From the NCBI GenBank assembly GCA_964648365.1, contig CAZYLK010000102.1, positions 1 through 20,623 on the forward strand: a stretch of 20,623 nucleotides of DNA. Direction: 5' to 3'. The notes beneath the pieces were generated by a model that was given only the letters and a program-made list of their open reading frames with translations, was not told the DNA's origin and ran no database searches. Shown in pieces: positions 13,413-20,623 of this stretch. The translations under genes were made by a program, and so were the position numbers. The first letter of the stretch is position 1. The number at the start of each line of letters is the position of its first letter. This DNA is from SURF-32 sp964648365. GTDB lineage: Bacteria > Planctomycetota > Phycisphaerae > UBA1845.

Positions 13413-15470
13413 ATGTCCGTTGCAATGCTCAAGTTTCTCGGGTTGATCATCCTGCTGGCACCGCTGGCAGGAGCCATCGTGGCGGGCTCGCGCCGACTGC
13501 GCGACCGGTCGCACTTCGCGGTCATCGGTGGCGTGGGGCTGGCGTTTCTTGCCTCGCTTGGCGTGCTGTTTCAGATTCCCGGCGTGGAAGGCGGCGGGCA
13601 CGGCGCCGACGCGGCCGCGCATGAAACGGCTTCGGCCACGCCCGCGTCGCACGACGGGGGTGAGCATACCGCGGGCGCGGATGGCGATCACGCCACCGCC
13701 GCCTGGGACGAGTCCGCCGAAACCTACAGCCAGGTATCCGCCACGGTTCCCGTCTACGACTGGATCTCGCGCGGCACCGCGGGCGACGGCGGGCGAAGCT
13801 GGTTTGCGGTCGAGTTCCTGTTCGATCCGCTGACCGCGATGATGCTCTGCATGGTCACCGGCATCGCGCTGATGATCGTCTGCTATTCGCGCGATTACAT
13901 GCGCCACCACGATCATCCCGAGCGCGGCTACGAGCGCTTCTTCGCCTACTTGGGCCTGTTCGTCTTCTCGATGTGCGCCCTGGTGCTGGGCGGCAACTTC
14001 CTGCTGCTCTATCTCGGGTGGGAAGCGGTCGGCCTGTGCAGCTACCTGCTGATCGGCTTCTACTACGACAAGCCGTCCGCGGCCGAGGCGATGAAAAAGG
14101 CCTTCCTGGTCAACCGCTTCGGCGACTTCGGCTTCGGCCTGGGCATCCTGCTGATCTATCTGACCTTCGGCTCATTGCAGTACGAGGAAGTCTTCCGCAT
14201 GGCGACGGCCGGCATCGGTCCGGACGGCGCGGCCATCGAAAGCTGGCGGTACACGGCGATCGCCCTGCTGCTGTTCTGCGGCGCCTGCGGCAAGAGCGCC
14301 CAGCTTCCGTTCCACGTCTGGTTGCCGGACGCGATGGAAGGCCCCAGCCCGGTTTCGGCGCTAATCCACGCCGCCACCATGGTCACCGCCGGCGTATACA
14401 TGATCGCCCGCTGCGGCGCGATCTTCGTTCAGTCGCCCACGGCCATGACGGTCGTCGCGGTCGTCGGGGGTCTGACGGCGCTGTTCGCCGCGACCATCGC
14501 CCTCGTGCAATACGACATGAAGCGCATCCTCGCGTACTCGACCATCAGCCAGCTTGGCTACATGGTTCTGGCAATGGGCGTGTACGCGGCCGGCTCGGGC
14601 GTGTTCCATTTGTTCACGCACGCGTTTTTCAAGGCCCTGCTGTTCCTGGCGGCCGGCAGCGTGATGCACGCCATGGGCGGCATCATCGACGTACGCCGCT
14701 TCGGCGGCTTGCGCAAAATTCTGCGGCACACGTTTCTGCTGATGGTGATCGGGTCAGCGGCGCTGGCGGGCGTCCCGCTGTTCAGCGGATTCTTCAGCAA
14801 AGATGAGATCATCCATCACGCTTTGAGCGCCAACGGCGTACTCGGCCTGATGGCGCTGTTTACGGCCGTGCTGACGGCGTTCTATACCGCCCGCATGATC
14901 TTCCTGGCCTTCTACGGGCTGGAGCGCATCCCGGAGGACGTGCATCCACATGAGTCCGGCCCCTGGATGATCCGGCCGATGGCGGTGCTGGCGGTCGGGG
15001 CCGTGATCGCCGGCTGGTTCGGGGGGGGGCTGCACCACTTCCTCGATCCGGTCTTCGAGTCGACCTTTGCCCGCGTGGCGCATCACGGCGAAGAGGGCGG
15101 CGTCGGCCTGCTGATTCTCTCCGGCGTGCTCGCGCTGGCGTCGATCGGGGCGGCGTACTTCGTGTACGTTAAGAACCCGTGGGTAGCACAGACGGCGCGG
15201 GCGACCTTCCCGCGCATCTACACGACGCTACTCAACAAGTATTACGTGGACGAGCTGTATTCCCGCATCCTGATCGAGCCGGCTCGACGGCTGGGCCGCT
15301 GGTGCGTCAACTCCGACAACTTCTTCGTGGACGGTCTGGTGTGGTTTGTTTCCGCGGTTCCGCGCGGCATCGCCTACGCCGTCCGCGGCACGCAAGCCGG
15401 CGCGCTGCAGGGCTATGCCCTGACGATGGCGCTGGGGCTGGCGATTCTGGCGGTGTATGCGTTGTGGTAG
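13413..15470 (+). CDS. nuoL: NADH-quinone oxidoreductase subunit L
   Basis: This is the ND5-type antiporter-like proton-pumping subunit with the long lateral helix. The 685-residue product shows the conserved E204 in LLYLGWEAVGLCSYLLIGFY, K295 and H301 in GKSAQLPFHVWLPDAMEGPS, and ALIHAATMVTAGVYM. Between the first and second helices is an extra hydrophilic loop of about 50 residues (58-110) rich in His, Ala, Glu and Asp, not part of the family core. The second half, through the predicted lateral helix to VYALW, is complete. Starts at ATG 13413. A run of nine G lies at 15021-15029 in codons for GWFGGGL without breaking the frame. Its TAG stop supplies the first G of octamer array D6. Function is secure. 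Confidence 0.96.
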   Translation: MSVAMLKFLGLIILLAPLAGAIVAGSRRLRDRSHFAVIGGVGLAFLASLGVLFQIPGVEGGGHGADAAAHETASATPASHDGGEHTAGADGDHATAAWDESAETYSQVSATVPVYDWISRGTAGDGGRSWFAVEFLFDPLTAMMLCMVTGIALMIVCYSRDYMRHHDHPERGYERFFAYLGLFVFSMCALVLGGNFLLLYLGWEAVGLCSYLLIGFYYDKPSAAEAMKKAFLVNRFGDFGFGLGILLIYLTFGSLQYEEVFRMATAGIGPDGAAIESWRYTAIALLLFCGACGKSAQLPFHVWLPDAMEGPSPVSALIHAATMVTAGVYMIARCGAIFVQSPTAMTVVAVVGGLTALFAATIALVQYDMKRILAYSTISQLGYMVLAMGVYAAGSGVFHLFTHAFFKALLFLAAGSVMHAMGGIIDVRRFGGLRKILRHTFLLMVIGSAALAGVPLFSGFFSKDEIIHHALSANGVLGLMALFTAVLTAFYTARMIFLAFYGLERIPEDVHPHESGPWMIRPMAVLAVGAVIAGWFGGGLHHFLDPVFESTFARVAHHGEEGGVGLLILSGVLALASIGAAYFVYVKNPWVAQTARATFPRIYTTLLNKYYVDELYSRILIEPARRLGRWCVNSDNFFVDGLVWFVSAVPRGIAYAVRGTQAGALQGYALTMALGLAILAVYALW

Positions 15471-15509
15471 GGAGTGAGGGAGTGAGGGAGTCAGGGAGTG
15501 AGGGAAGAG
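15470..15509 (+). repeat. Family D octamer array, copy D6
   Basis: Units GGGAGTGA, GGGAGTGA, GGGAGTCA, GGGAGTGA and terminal GGGAAGAG. The first G is the last base of the nuoL stop codon TAG. Confidence 0.87.
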
Positions 15510-15552
15510 CAGAGTGCCGAATGAACGGCGCACTGGCGAACACTCGTTCTGG

Positions 15553-15601
15553 TGTGGCACCGGTTTTCAACCGGTGGACCCCGGCATGAATGCCGGGGCT
15601 C
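15553..15601 (+). repeat. Family B two-hairpin element, copy B2a
   Basis: It carries ACCGGTT TTC AACCGGT and CCCCGGCAT GA ATGCCGGGG, two perfect hairpins with a GGA linker. Same architecture as inverted copy B1. Confidence 0.87.
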
Positions 15602-15605
15602 CGAG

Positions 15606-15652
15606 TGTGGCAACGGTTTCCACCGGTGGACCCCCGCATGAATGCAGGGGCT
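15606..15652 (+). repeat. Family B two-hairpin element, copy B2b (degenerate)
   Basis: Tandem copy of B2a in which the first hairpin has lost pairing (AACGGTTTCCACCGGT) and the second has one mismatch (CCCCCGCATGAATGCAGGGG). Confidence 0.83.
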
Positions 15653-15695
15653 CTGAATGTGCTGGCATGTGTGAGTTGATCGAACAGGAACACCC

Positions 15696-17501
15696 GTGCT
15701 ATTGACATTGATCATCTTCATCCCGCTCGCCGTGGCCGGCGTGATCATGCTCGTGCCGCGCGAGGTGGAGGAGCGGATTCCGCGGATCGCCATGGCCGGG
15801 TCGCTGGCAGCGCTGGCGCTTACCGTGATCGCGGCGCTGTCGTTCTGGTCCAGCGCATCGTCCGATCCCGCCGGGGCGGGCGTGTTCCGGCTGAAAGCCG
15901 TCGCAAGCTGGCTGCCGGGCGCCTCGGATGGCACGGCCGACGGCTCTTCCGTGGACATCGCCTACCGCGTCGGCGTCGACGGCATCAGCATCTGGCTGCT
16001 GCTTCTGACCGCGCTGCTGACGCCGCTGGCGATCTGGTCGAGCTTTTCCGGCATCCGCGAGCGCATCCGCGAATACTACGTCCTCATGCTCGTGCTTGAG
16101 GCCGGCATGCTCGGCGTGTTCTGCGCTCTTGATCTGCTGCTCTTTTACGTCTTCTTCGAGTTCACGCTCATCCCGCTCTACTTTTTGATCGGCATCTGGG
16201 GGGGGGCGCAGAAACGCTGGGCGGCGACCAAGTTCTTCATCTACACGGTCGCCGGCAGCGTGCTGACCTTCGCCGGGATTCTGTTCCTGGCGTACTACGG
16301 CTACCAGCACGGACCCAACCAGCAGTTCACGCTCGACATCGAAAAGCTCACCGCCCTGGGTCAGTCCGGCATCGTCCCGGCCGGGGTGCAATGGTGGCTG
16401 TTCATCGCCTTCGCCGCCGGGCTGGCGATCAAAGTGCCGCTTTTCCCGCTGCACACGTGGCTGCCGCTGGCCCACACAGAGGCCCCGACCGCCGGCAGCG
16501 TCATCCTGGCGGGCGTGCTGCTCAAGCTCGGCACGTACGGTTTCTGCCGCCTGACCATCCCGATGCTGCCCGAGGCCGCATTCACGGTCGCCCCGTTTAT
16601 CGCGGTGCTGGCCATCATCGGCATCATCTACACGGCCGTGGCGGCGTGGGTGCAGACGGACGTCAAGAAGCTCGTCGCGTATTCATCCGTGTCGCACCTT
16701 GGCTTCTGCATGTTGGGCCTGTTCAGCCTCAAGCTGGCCGGCGTCAACGGCGCCGTCGCCTACATGGTCAACCACGGCCTCTCGACCGGGGCACTGTTCC
16801 TTGTGATCGGCTGCATCTACGAGCGCTATCACACGCGCGACATCCACGCCATCGGCGGCCTGGCCCGCAAGATGCCGATCATGGCGTTTTTTCTGGTGTT
16901 TTTCACGCTCAGCAGCATCGGCCTGCCGGGGTTGAACGGCTTCGTCGGCGAGTTCCTCACGCTCCTGGGCACGGCCACGTCGAGCACCGCGACCGATGGC
17001 ATCGCCGCCGGCCCGCTCGGCTACGGTTACGCCATCCCGGCCGCGACGGGGATCATTCTTAGCGCCGTGTACATGCTCTGGATGTGCCGGTGCGTCCTGT
17101 TCGGTCCTTTGAAAGAACCTGAGCACACGCCGGATACGAGCCATGGCCTGACGCAGGATTTGACCCGGCGCGAGATATCGATCCTCGTGCCGATCGCCGC
17201 GTGCTGCCTGATTCTGGGCATCTATCCCAAGCCGATGCTTGCGTCGATCGAGTCGGCGACAGTGGCGAACGTGCTGCGGAACCCTGAGTTCCGGTTGACG
17301 TACGCGAATCTCGAAATGGAGGCACAGACGGCGCGGGCGGTGTCTGGGTCTCACCATGTGCAGTTCGCGGCCGCTCCTCTCGCAGACGAATCCACACTGC
17401 CCACGGGCAATGTGATCACCGACAGTTACTCGCGCACAGTCACGCCCGCTGCTGACGCAACACAAGGGACACCCATTTCGCCGCTGGAGCCGACCGGATG
17501 A
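15696..17501 (+). CDS. nuoM: NADH-quinone oxidoreductase subunit M
   Basis: This is the ND4-type antiporter-like proton-pumping subunit. The 601-residue product contains E155 in YVFFEFTLIPLYFLIGIWGG, K246 in LAIKVPLFPLHTWLPLAHTE followed by APTAGSVILAGVLLKLG, and DVKKLVAYSSVSHLGF, all family signatures. It starts at GTG 15696 with AGGA seven bases upstream. It is longer than the 509 residues of E. coli mainly because of a polar C-terminal tail (about 545-601), which lies after the last helix and has no family resemblance, and a short N-terminal loop. A run of nine G at 16198-16206 encodes part of IWGGAQK and is in frame. Its stop overlaps the nuoN start by four bases (ATGA). Confidence 0.96.
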   Translation: MLLTLIIFIPLAVAGVIMLVPREVEERIPRIAMAGSLAALALTVIAALSFWSSASSDPAGAGVFRLKAVASWLPGASDGTADGSSVDIAYRVGVDGISIWLLLLTALLTPLAIWSSFSGIRERIREYYVLMLVLEAGMLGVFCALDLLLFYVFFEFTLIPLYFLIGIWGGAQKRWAATKFFIYTVAGSVLTFAGILFLAYYGYQHGPNQQFTLDIEKLTALGQSGIVPAGVQWWLFIAFAAGLAIKVPLFPLHTWLPLAHTEAPTAGSVILAGVLLKLGTYGFCRLTIPMLPEAAFTVAPFIAVLAIIGIIYTAVAAWVQTDVKKLVAYSSVSHLGFCMLGLFSLKLAGVNGAVAYMVNHGLSTGALFLVIGCIYERYHTRDIHAIGGLARKMPIMAFFLVFFTLSSIGLPGLNGFVGEFLTLLGTATSSTATDGIAAGPLGYGYAIPAATGIILSAVYMLWMCRCVLFGPLKEPEHTPDTSHGLTQDLTRREISILVPIAACCLILGIYPKPMLASIESATVANVLRNPEFRLTYANLEMEAQTARAVSGSHHVQFAAAPLADESTLPTGNVITDSYSRTVTPAADATQGTPISPLEPTG

Positions 17502-19021
17502 CGATCGACGTGATCTTTCAGCTACTTCCGGAATGGCTGCTGCTCGTCGGCGCGTGCGTCGTGCTCGTCATGGGCGCGTCGCCGGAGTCTCGATTCGCGC
17601 GCAACATCCCCGCCATCACGACCGGCACCGTCGTGCTGGCCCTGCTTGCGGCGCTCGTCTCGGGTCGCCCCGAAGGCGATGGGCTGCCCGTGCTTCCCGG
17701 CCTCGTTCTCGGCTCGTTGACGTACTATGTCCGCGTCATCGGACTGGGCGTCGGCGTGTTGCTGGCGATGGTCAACTGGTATCAGCCCGTCCCGGAGGAG
17801 CGCGGCGAGTACATGTCCCTCGTCCTGTTCTCGCTGCTCGGTTTGATCCTCGTGCCGTCGGCTAACGACCTCGTTGTACTGTTCTTTGCCATCGAACTGG
17901 TCGGCATCCCGACGTACGTCCTGGTATCGCTGTCGCGCGTCGATCGCCGGGCGTCGGAAGCGGGCGTCAAATACTTCTTCCTCGGCGCGATGTCCGCGGC
18001 CGTGCTCGCGTATGGATTCGCTCTGCTTTACGGCGTGACCGGCACGACGCGTATCGTCGATCTTGAAACCAGCGGAGCCGGTCTGTCCGCCGCCTTCGGA
18101 CCGAGCGCCGGCGGCCTGGCGCTGATGGGCCTGCTCTTTGCCTTCGGCGGCCTGTGTTTCAAGGTCGCGGCCGCTCCGTTTCATGCCTACGCCCCGGACG
18201 TGTACGAAGGCGCCGCCTCGCCCATGACCGCGCTGCTCGGCTTCGTACCCAAGCTCGCCGGCTTCGCCGCGCTCATCAAGCTCTTTTCCGCCGGCAACTG
18301 GCAGTTGCCCGTGGAGTTGCAATGGGTCATGTGGTGGGTCGCGGCCGTCACCATGACGCTTGGCAACGTGCTCGCCCTGTTGCAGACCAACGCCAAGCGG
18401 GTGCTCGCCTACTCGAGCATCGCTCACAGCGGTTACATGATGATCGCCCTGCTGGTGGGGCCGGTGCTCGGCGCCGGCCCGATGCGCGACGGGGTGGCGG
18501 CGCTATTGTTCTACATCGCCGTGTACGGCGTGATGAATCTCGGCGCGTTTGCGGCGCTGGCGGCGTTTACGATCGACGGCCGCCCGGTCGAGGGGCTGGA
18601 CGATCTGAAGGGCCTGTCGCGCTCCGCTCCGCTGGCGGCGTTTGCCCTGGCGATCTGCGCCTTCAGCCTGATGGGCTTCCCGCCGACCGCGGGACTGCTG
18701 GGCAAGGTGTACATCTTCAGCAGCGCGTTCTCGCTGGATGCCTCGCACCTGTTCCGCGGGCCGCTCGTCTGGCTGGCGGTCATCGGCGTGATCAACTCGG
18801 CCATCGGCGCCGCGTATTACCTCAAGATCGCCTCCGCCTGCTACCTCGACAAGCCGACCGGCAACATCCAGCCCGACGCCGGCCCGCCGGTCCGCTGGGG
18901 CCTGGCGGTGTGCGCCGTCGCGATGGTCCTGCTGTTCGTCTGGCCCTCCGGCCTGACCCGCGCCGCCCGCAGCGCCAGCCCGCCGGTGTCGCAGCCGGTG
19001 GTGACGGCGAGTGCCAGATAG
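17498..19021 (+). CDS. nuoN: NADH-quinone oxidoreductase subunit N
   Basis: This is the ND2-type antiporter-like subunit. The 507-residue product shows E133 in LVVLFFAIELVGIPTYVLVS, K222 in LCFKVAAAPFHAYAPDVYEG, followed by SPMTALLGFVPK, and NAKRVLAYSSIAHSGYMM. Start ATG 17498 overlaps the nuoM stop, indicating an original operon junction and translational coupling. Length is close to the family norm. It is the last nuo gene; the next gene is unrelated and begins 140 bp later. No frameshift or truncation is seen. Confidence 0.96.
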   Translation: MTIDVIFQLLPEWLLLVGACVVLVMGASPESRFARNIPAITTGTVVLALLAALVSGRPEGDGLPVLPGLVLGSLTYYVRVIGLGVGVLLAMVNWYQPVPEERGEYMSLVLFSLLGLILVPSANDLVVLFFAIELVGIPTYVLVSLSRVDRRASEAGVKYFFLGAMSAAVLAYGFALLYGVTGTTRIVDLETSGAGLSAAFGPSAGGLALMGLLFAFGGLCFKVAAAPFHAYAPDVYEGAASPMTALLGFVPKLAGFAALIKLFSAGNWQLPVELQWVMWWVAAVTMTLGNVLALLQTNAKRVLAYSSIAHSGYMMIALLVGPVLGAGPMRDGVAALLFYIAVYGVMNLGAFAALAAFTIDGRPVEGLDDLKGLSRSAPLAAFALAICAFSLMGFPPTAGLLGKVYIFSSAFSLDASHLFRGPLVWLAVIGVINSAIGAAYYLKIASACYLDKPTGNIQPDAGPPVRWGLAVCAVAMVLLFVWPSGLTRAARSASPPVSQPVVTASAR

Positions 19022-19161
19022 TCGGTCGAGCACCTTCCGGGGGACGCCCCGGATACACTTTGCCGCTCGCTGGTGCCTGTCGAATCCCGTCTCGCCGTAG
19101 ACGTCACGCCCTCACCGGGCCTACGATCGGCGGCGTAGAAGGCCGTGCGGGAGTCGCGTCG
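19022..19161. other. Intergenic segment after nuoN with a hairpin
   Basis: A perfect 6-bp stem with tetraloop, CCGGGG GACG CCCCGG, lies at 19037-19052, 15 bases after the nuoN stop. It lacks a U run and is therefore at best a weak or factor-dependent terminator. None of the dispersed repeat families occurs in this gap. Confidence 0.5.
19037..19052 (+). terminator. Hairpin downstream of nuoN, possible transcript end
   Basis: CCGGGG GACG CCCCGG is a perfect stem located where the nuo transcript would be expected to end. The following ATACACTTTG has only three Ts together, so a Rho-independent terminator is doubtful. Confidence 0.3.
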
Positions 19162-20514
19162 GTGCTCGCAAATGCAATCAACATTCCGCTCGTCGCGGCC
19201 GCGGGCCTTGTCGTATTCACGCCGCTCATCCTGACTGAGGCGGCGATCGAGTGGGCTGCCCTTCGCCTGACGCTGAGCACACGTGCGCCCGGCCTGTTTC
19301 GCCGCTTGATCTGGGTCAATGTCGTGTCCTCACTGGCCGGCCTGCTTGTGTATGCGTGCCAGGACTTGGTGGTCGAATGGAGCGGAATCGAAGCGAGTGT
19401 CCCCGCTTTCGCCCGCGGCTATCGCTGGGTCGCGCCGGTGCTGGTCGCAATCTACCTTGCGAAGTCTCTGCTCATCGAAGTTCCGATGGTCGCGAACCGC
19501 CGCTGGTCTGCAGCCCTCAACCGTCGCCGTGCGCAGCTCGCCCGCGGCGTGGTGATCGGCAACCTGGCCAGCTATTGCGTCGTGGGGCCACTCTTCTACT
19601 GGTCCACGCGGCCGAACTTCCGCGGCTTCGACCTGCGCGACGACACCACCTGGACGACTAATCCGGATGTCCCAGTCTATTTCATCGACCCCGCGAATGA
19701 CCACATCAAACGCGTGAACACCGATGGTACCGGCGTGACGACGGTCGTGGCGTTCCGCGCTGACGCATTCCTGGTCAGTGAGGACGGGACAGCTTTCGTC
19801 TTCCGCGCAATGGACAACAGCATCTACGCCCTGCGACAGCGCGACGAGGCTCCGATCCGGGTCCGGGCTGGCGATCCGCCCCCCAACATGGATGCGGTCA
19901 GCCTCTCGCCGTGTCATCGATGGGTCGCCTTCGCGATGGACGGGGACAGCGAAGTTCAGGAACTGCGTATTCAAGACTTGGACAGCGGAGCCCAGCACCA
20001 CGTACAGCACGTCCCGTTGGATCGGTACGAGGCACGCGTGTCTTGGTCGCGTGATGGCAGCGTCATACTCGCGGAGCAGGATCTCGGCAGATTTGTCGTC
20101 ATCCGAGGCGGGCCGCCGTGGGACGCGATCGGGCAGCGCCTGACCAAAGACACTGACTCACGTGAATGGCCGATCAACTATTCGCGATCCGGTCGCGAGC
20201 CGGACGTCTCGCCTGATCGCATGGACGGCATTGAGGTTCGTTGCCAACTCGGCTTTGGCTCGCACATTTCGGTCTGGCGCGGCCAAAGACAGAAGTCGTT
20301 CACCATCGCCGACGGCTACGGCCTGCTGGATCTCGGCCGATCCTACCCCACAGCCCCGGCGTTCCTTCCGAATGGAAACGAGTTTCTCGTCGAATGGTGG
20401 GGACAGATATACTTGTTCGATATCAAGGCCCGGAGGCTCGGTCTGCTGACGCACGGCAGGCATTACGTGGCCCCGCTGCCCGGCTTTCGCATCGTAGACG
20501 TTGGGCGCCGCTGA
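19162..20514 (+). CDS. Membrane-anchored beta-propeller-like protein, unknown function
   Basis: I choose GTG 19162, preceded by GGGAG eight bases upstream, because the protein then opens directly with a membrane helix; the frame is open far upstream but overlaps nuoN there in another frame. The 450-residue product has about four predicted helices in the first 148 residues (around 6-27, 49-66, 88-108, 130-147). A soluble part of about 300 residues follows, with repeated short strands such as VPVYFIDPANDHIKRVNTDG, FLVSEDGTAFVF, VSLSPCHRWVAFAMDGDSEV, VSWSRDGSVILAEQD and FLPNGNEFLVEWWGQIYLFD. These S-x-D-G and P-N-G turns with hydrophobic strands suggest a TolB/WD40-like propeller. No catalytic motif is seen. 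It shares no recognised function with complex I and may have its own transcript. Confidence 0.7.
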   Translation: MLANAINIPLVAAAGLVVFTPLILTEAAIEWAALRLTLSTRAPGLFRRLIWVNVVSSLAGLLVYACQDLVVEWSGIEASVPAFARGYRWVAPVLVAIYLAKSLLIEVPMVANRRWSAALNRRRAQLARGVVIGNLASYCVVGPLFYWSTRPNFRGFDLRDDTTWTTNPDVPVYFIDPANDHIKRVNTDGTGVTTVVAFRADAFLVSEDGTAFVFRAMDNSIYALRQRDEAPIRVRAGDPPPNMDAVSLSPCHRWVAFAMDGDSEVQELRIQDLDSGAQHHVQHVPLDRYEARVSWSRDGSVILAEQDLGRFVVIRGGPPWDAIGQRLTKDTDSREWPINYSRSGREPDVSPDRMDGIEVRCQLGFGSHISVWRGQRQKSFTIADGYGLLDLGRSYPTAPAFLPNGNEFLVEWWGQIYLFDIKARRLGLLTHGRHYVAPLPGFRIVDVGRR

Positions 20515-20529
20515 TCTCCGACGTATACT
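20501..20529 (+). promoter_or_regulatory. Possible sigma-70-type promoter
   Basis: TATACT at 20524-20529 matches five of six positions of the -10 consensus. Seventeen bases upstream is TTGGGC, sharing only TTG with the -35 consensus. It would drive the gene starting at 20548 and overlaps the end of the propeller gene. Sequence match only. Confidence 0.3.
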
Positions 20530-20547
20530 CCGCCCGGAGCCCCCCCC

Positions 20548-20623
20548 ATGCCTGACCGCAAAACCCTCATGCGCGCCATGCTCTGGTCCCTCGGCTTCGC
20601 GGCCGTGACCGGCGTGCTGGCGG
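20548..20623 (+). CDS. Start of a further gene (3' partial)
   Basis: ATG 20548 follows GGAG at 20536-20539 with eight bases of spacing. The 25 visible codons give MPDRKTLMRAMLWSLGFAAV then TGVLA, a basic start followed by a hydrophobic segment, consistent with a signal anchor or first membrane helix. The gene continues past the right edge and cannot be identified. Confidence 0.55.
   Translation, partial: MPDRKTLMRAMLWSLGFAAVTGVLA

Larger units (their letters stand above)
15471..15695. other. Repeat-filled gap between nuoL and nuoM
   Basis: This 225-bp gap is composed of octamer array D6 and two tandem family B elements. The short frames that cross it are repeat translations. AGGA at 15686-15689 serves nuoM. 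Confidence 0.7.

Noticed and set aside
15514..15705. Short frame in the nuoL-nuoM gap
   Set aside because: It reads only through the tandem family B elements and has no independent ribosome binding site or family pattern.
18154..19161. The 5' extension of the propeller gene frame across nuoN
   Set aside because: It overlaps nuoN in another frame and is Arg/Gly/Pro-rich. The membrane helix and a ribosome binding site both point to GTG 19162.

Overview
The window is a GC-rich stretch of bacterial chromosome carrying almost an entire NADH-quinone oxidoreductase (respiratory complex I) gene cluster on the + strand. The order is the canonical one: nuoD (5' end outside the window), nuoE, nuoF, nuoG, nuoH, nuoI, nuoJ, nuoK, nuoL, nuoM, nuoN. 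Because nuoE, nuoF and nuoG are present, this is the full NADH-oxidising form of the enzyme. The frequent GTG starts, the high GC and the dense dispersed short repeats in the gaps suggest a member of the Planctomycetota or a similar repeat-rich lineage. That assignment is an inference from style; no rRNA or other phylogenetic marker is in view.

The unusual property is the layout. The nuo genes are in order but most junctions have been prised open. Accessory genes in the same orientation sit at four of them: a nucleotidyltransferase plus a PD-(D/E)XK nuclease-like gene between nuoD and nuoE; a polytopic membrane protein (GT-C-like) between nuoE and nuoF; a retropepsin-like aspartic protease plus an antitoxin/PIN-toxin pair between nuoF and nuoG; and a DinB-like protein between nuoK and nuoL. 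Only nuoI-nuoJ and nuoM-nuoN keep the tight ATGA overlaps expected of an unbroken operon.

The gaps are filled with at least five families of short dispersed repeats. Family A is a directional heptamer array (GAATGGC units). Family D is a directional octamer array (GGGAGTGA-type units). Family C is a palindromic hairpin element of about 27 bp (core CGGGCTTTAGCCCG). Family B is a two-hairpin element. Family E is a perfect hairpin (CCACTGCTC TT GAGCAGTGG). Several arrays begin on the stop codon of the preceding gene. One family C unit lies inside the nuoJ reading frame. Inverted pairs of families C and E are each bracketed by direct duplications of the neighbouring nuo gene end. The DinB gene is bracketed by directly repeated A-then-C composites. 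Together these look like traces of how a conserved operon acquired passengers while staying in order and on one strand.

After nuoN come a gene for four predicted membrane helices followed by a soluble part resembling a beta propeller, and then the first codons of another gene at the right edge. I saw no rRNA, tRNA, CRISPR array, transposase or integrase.
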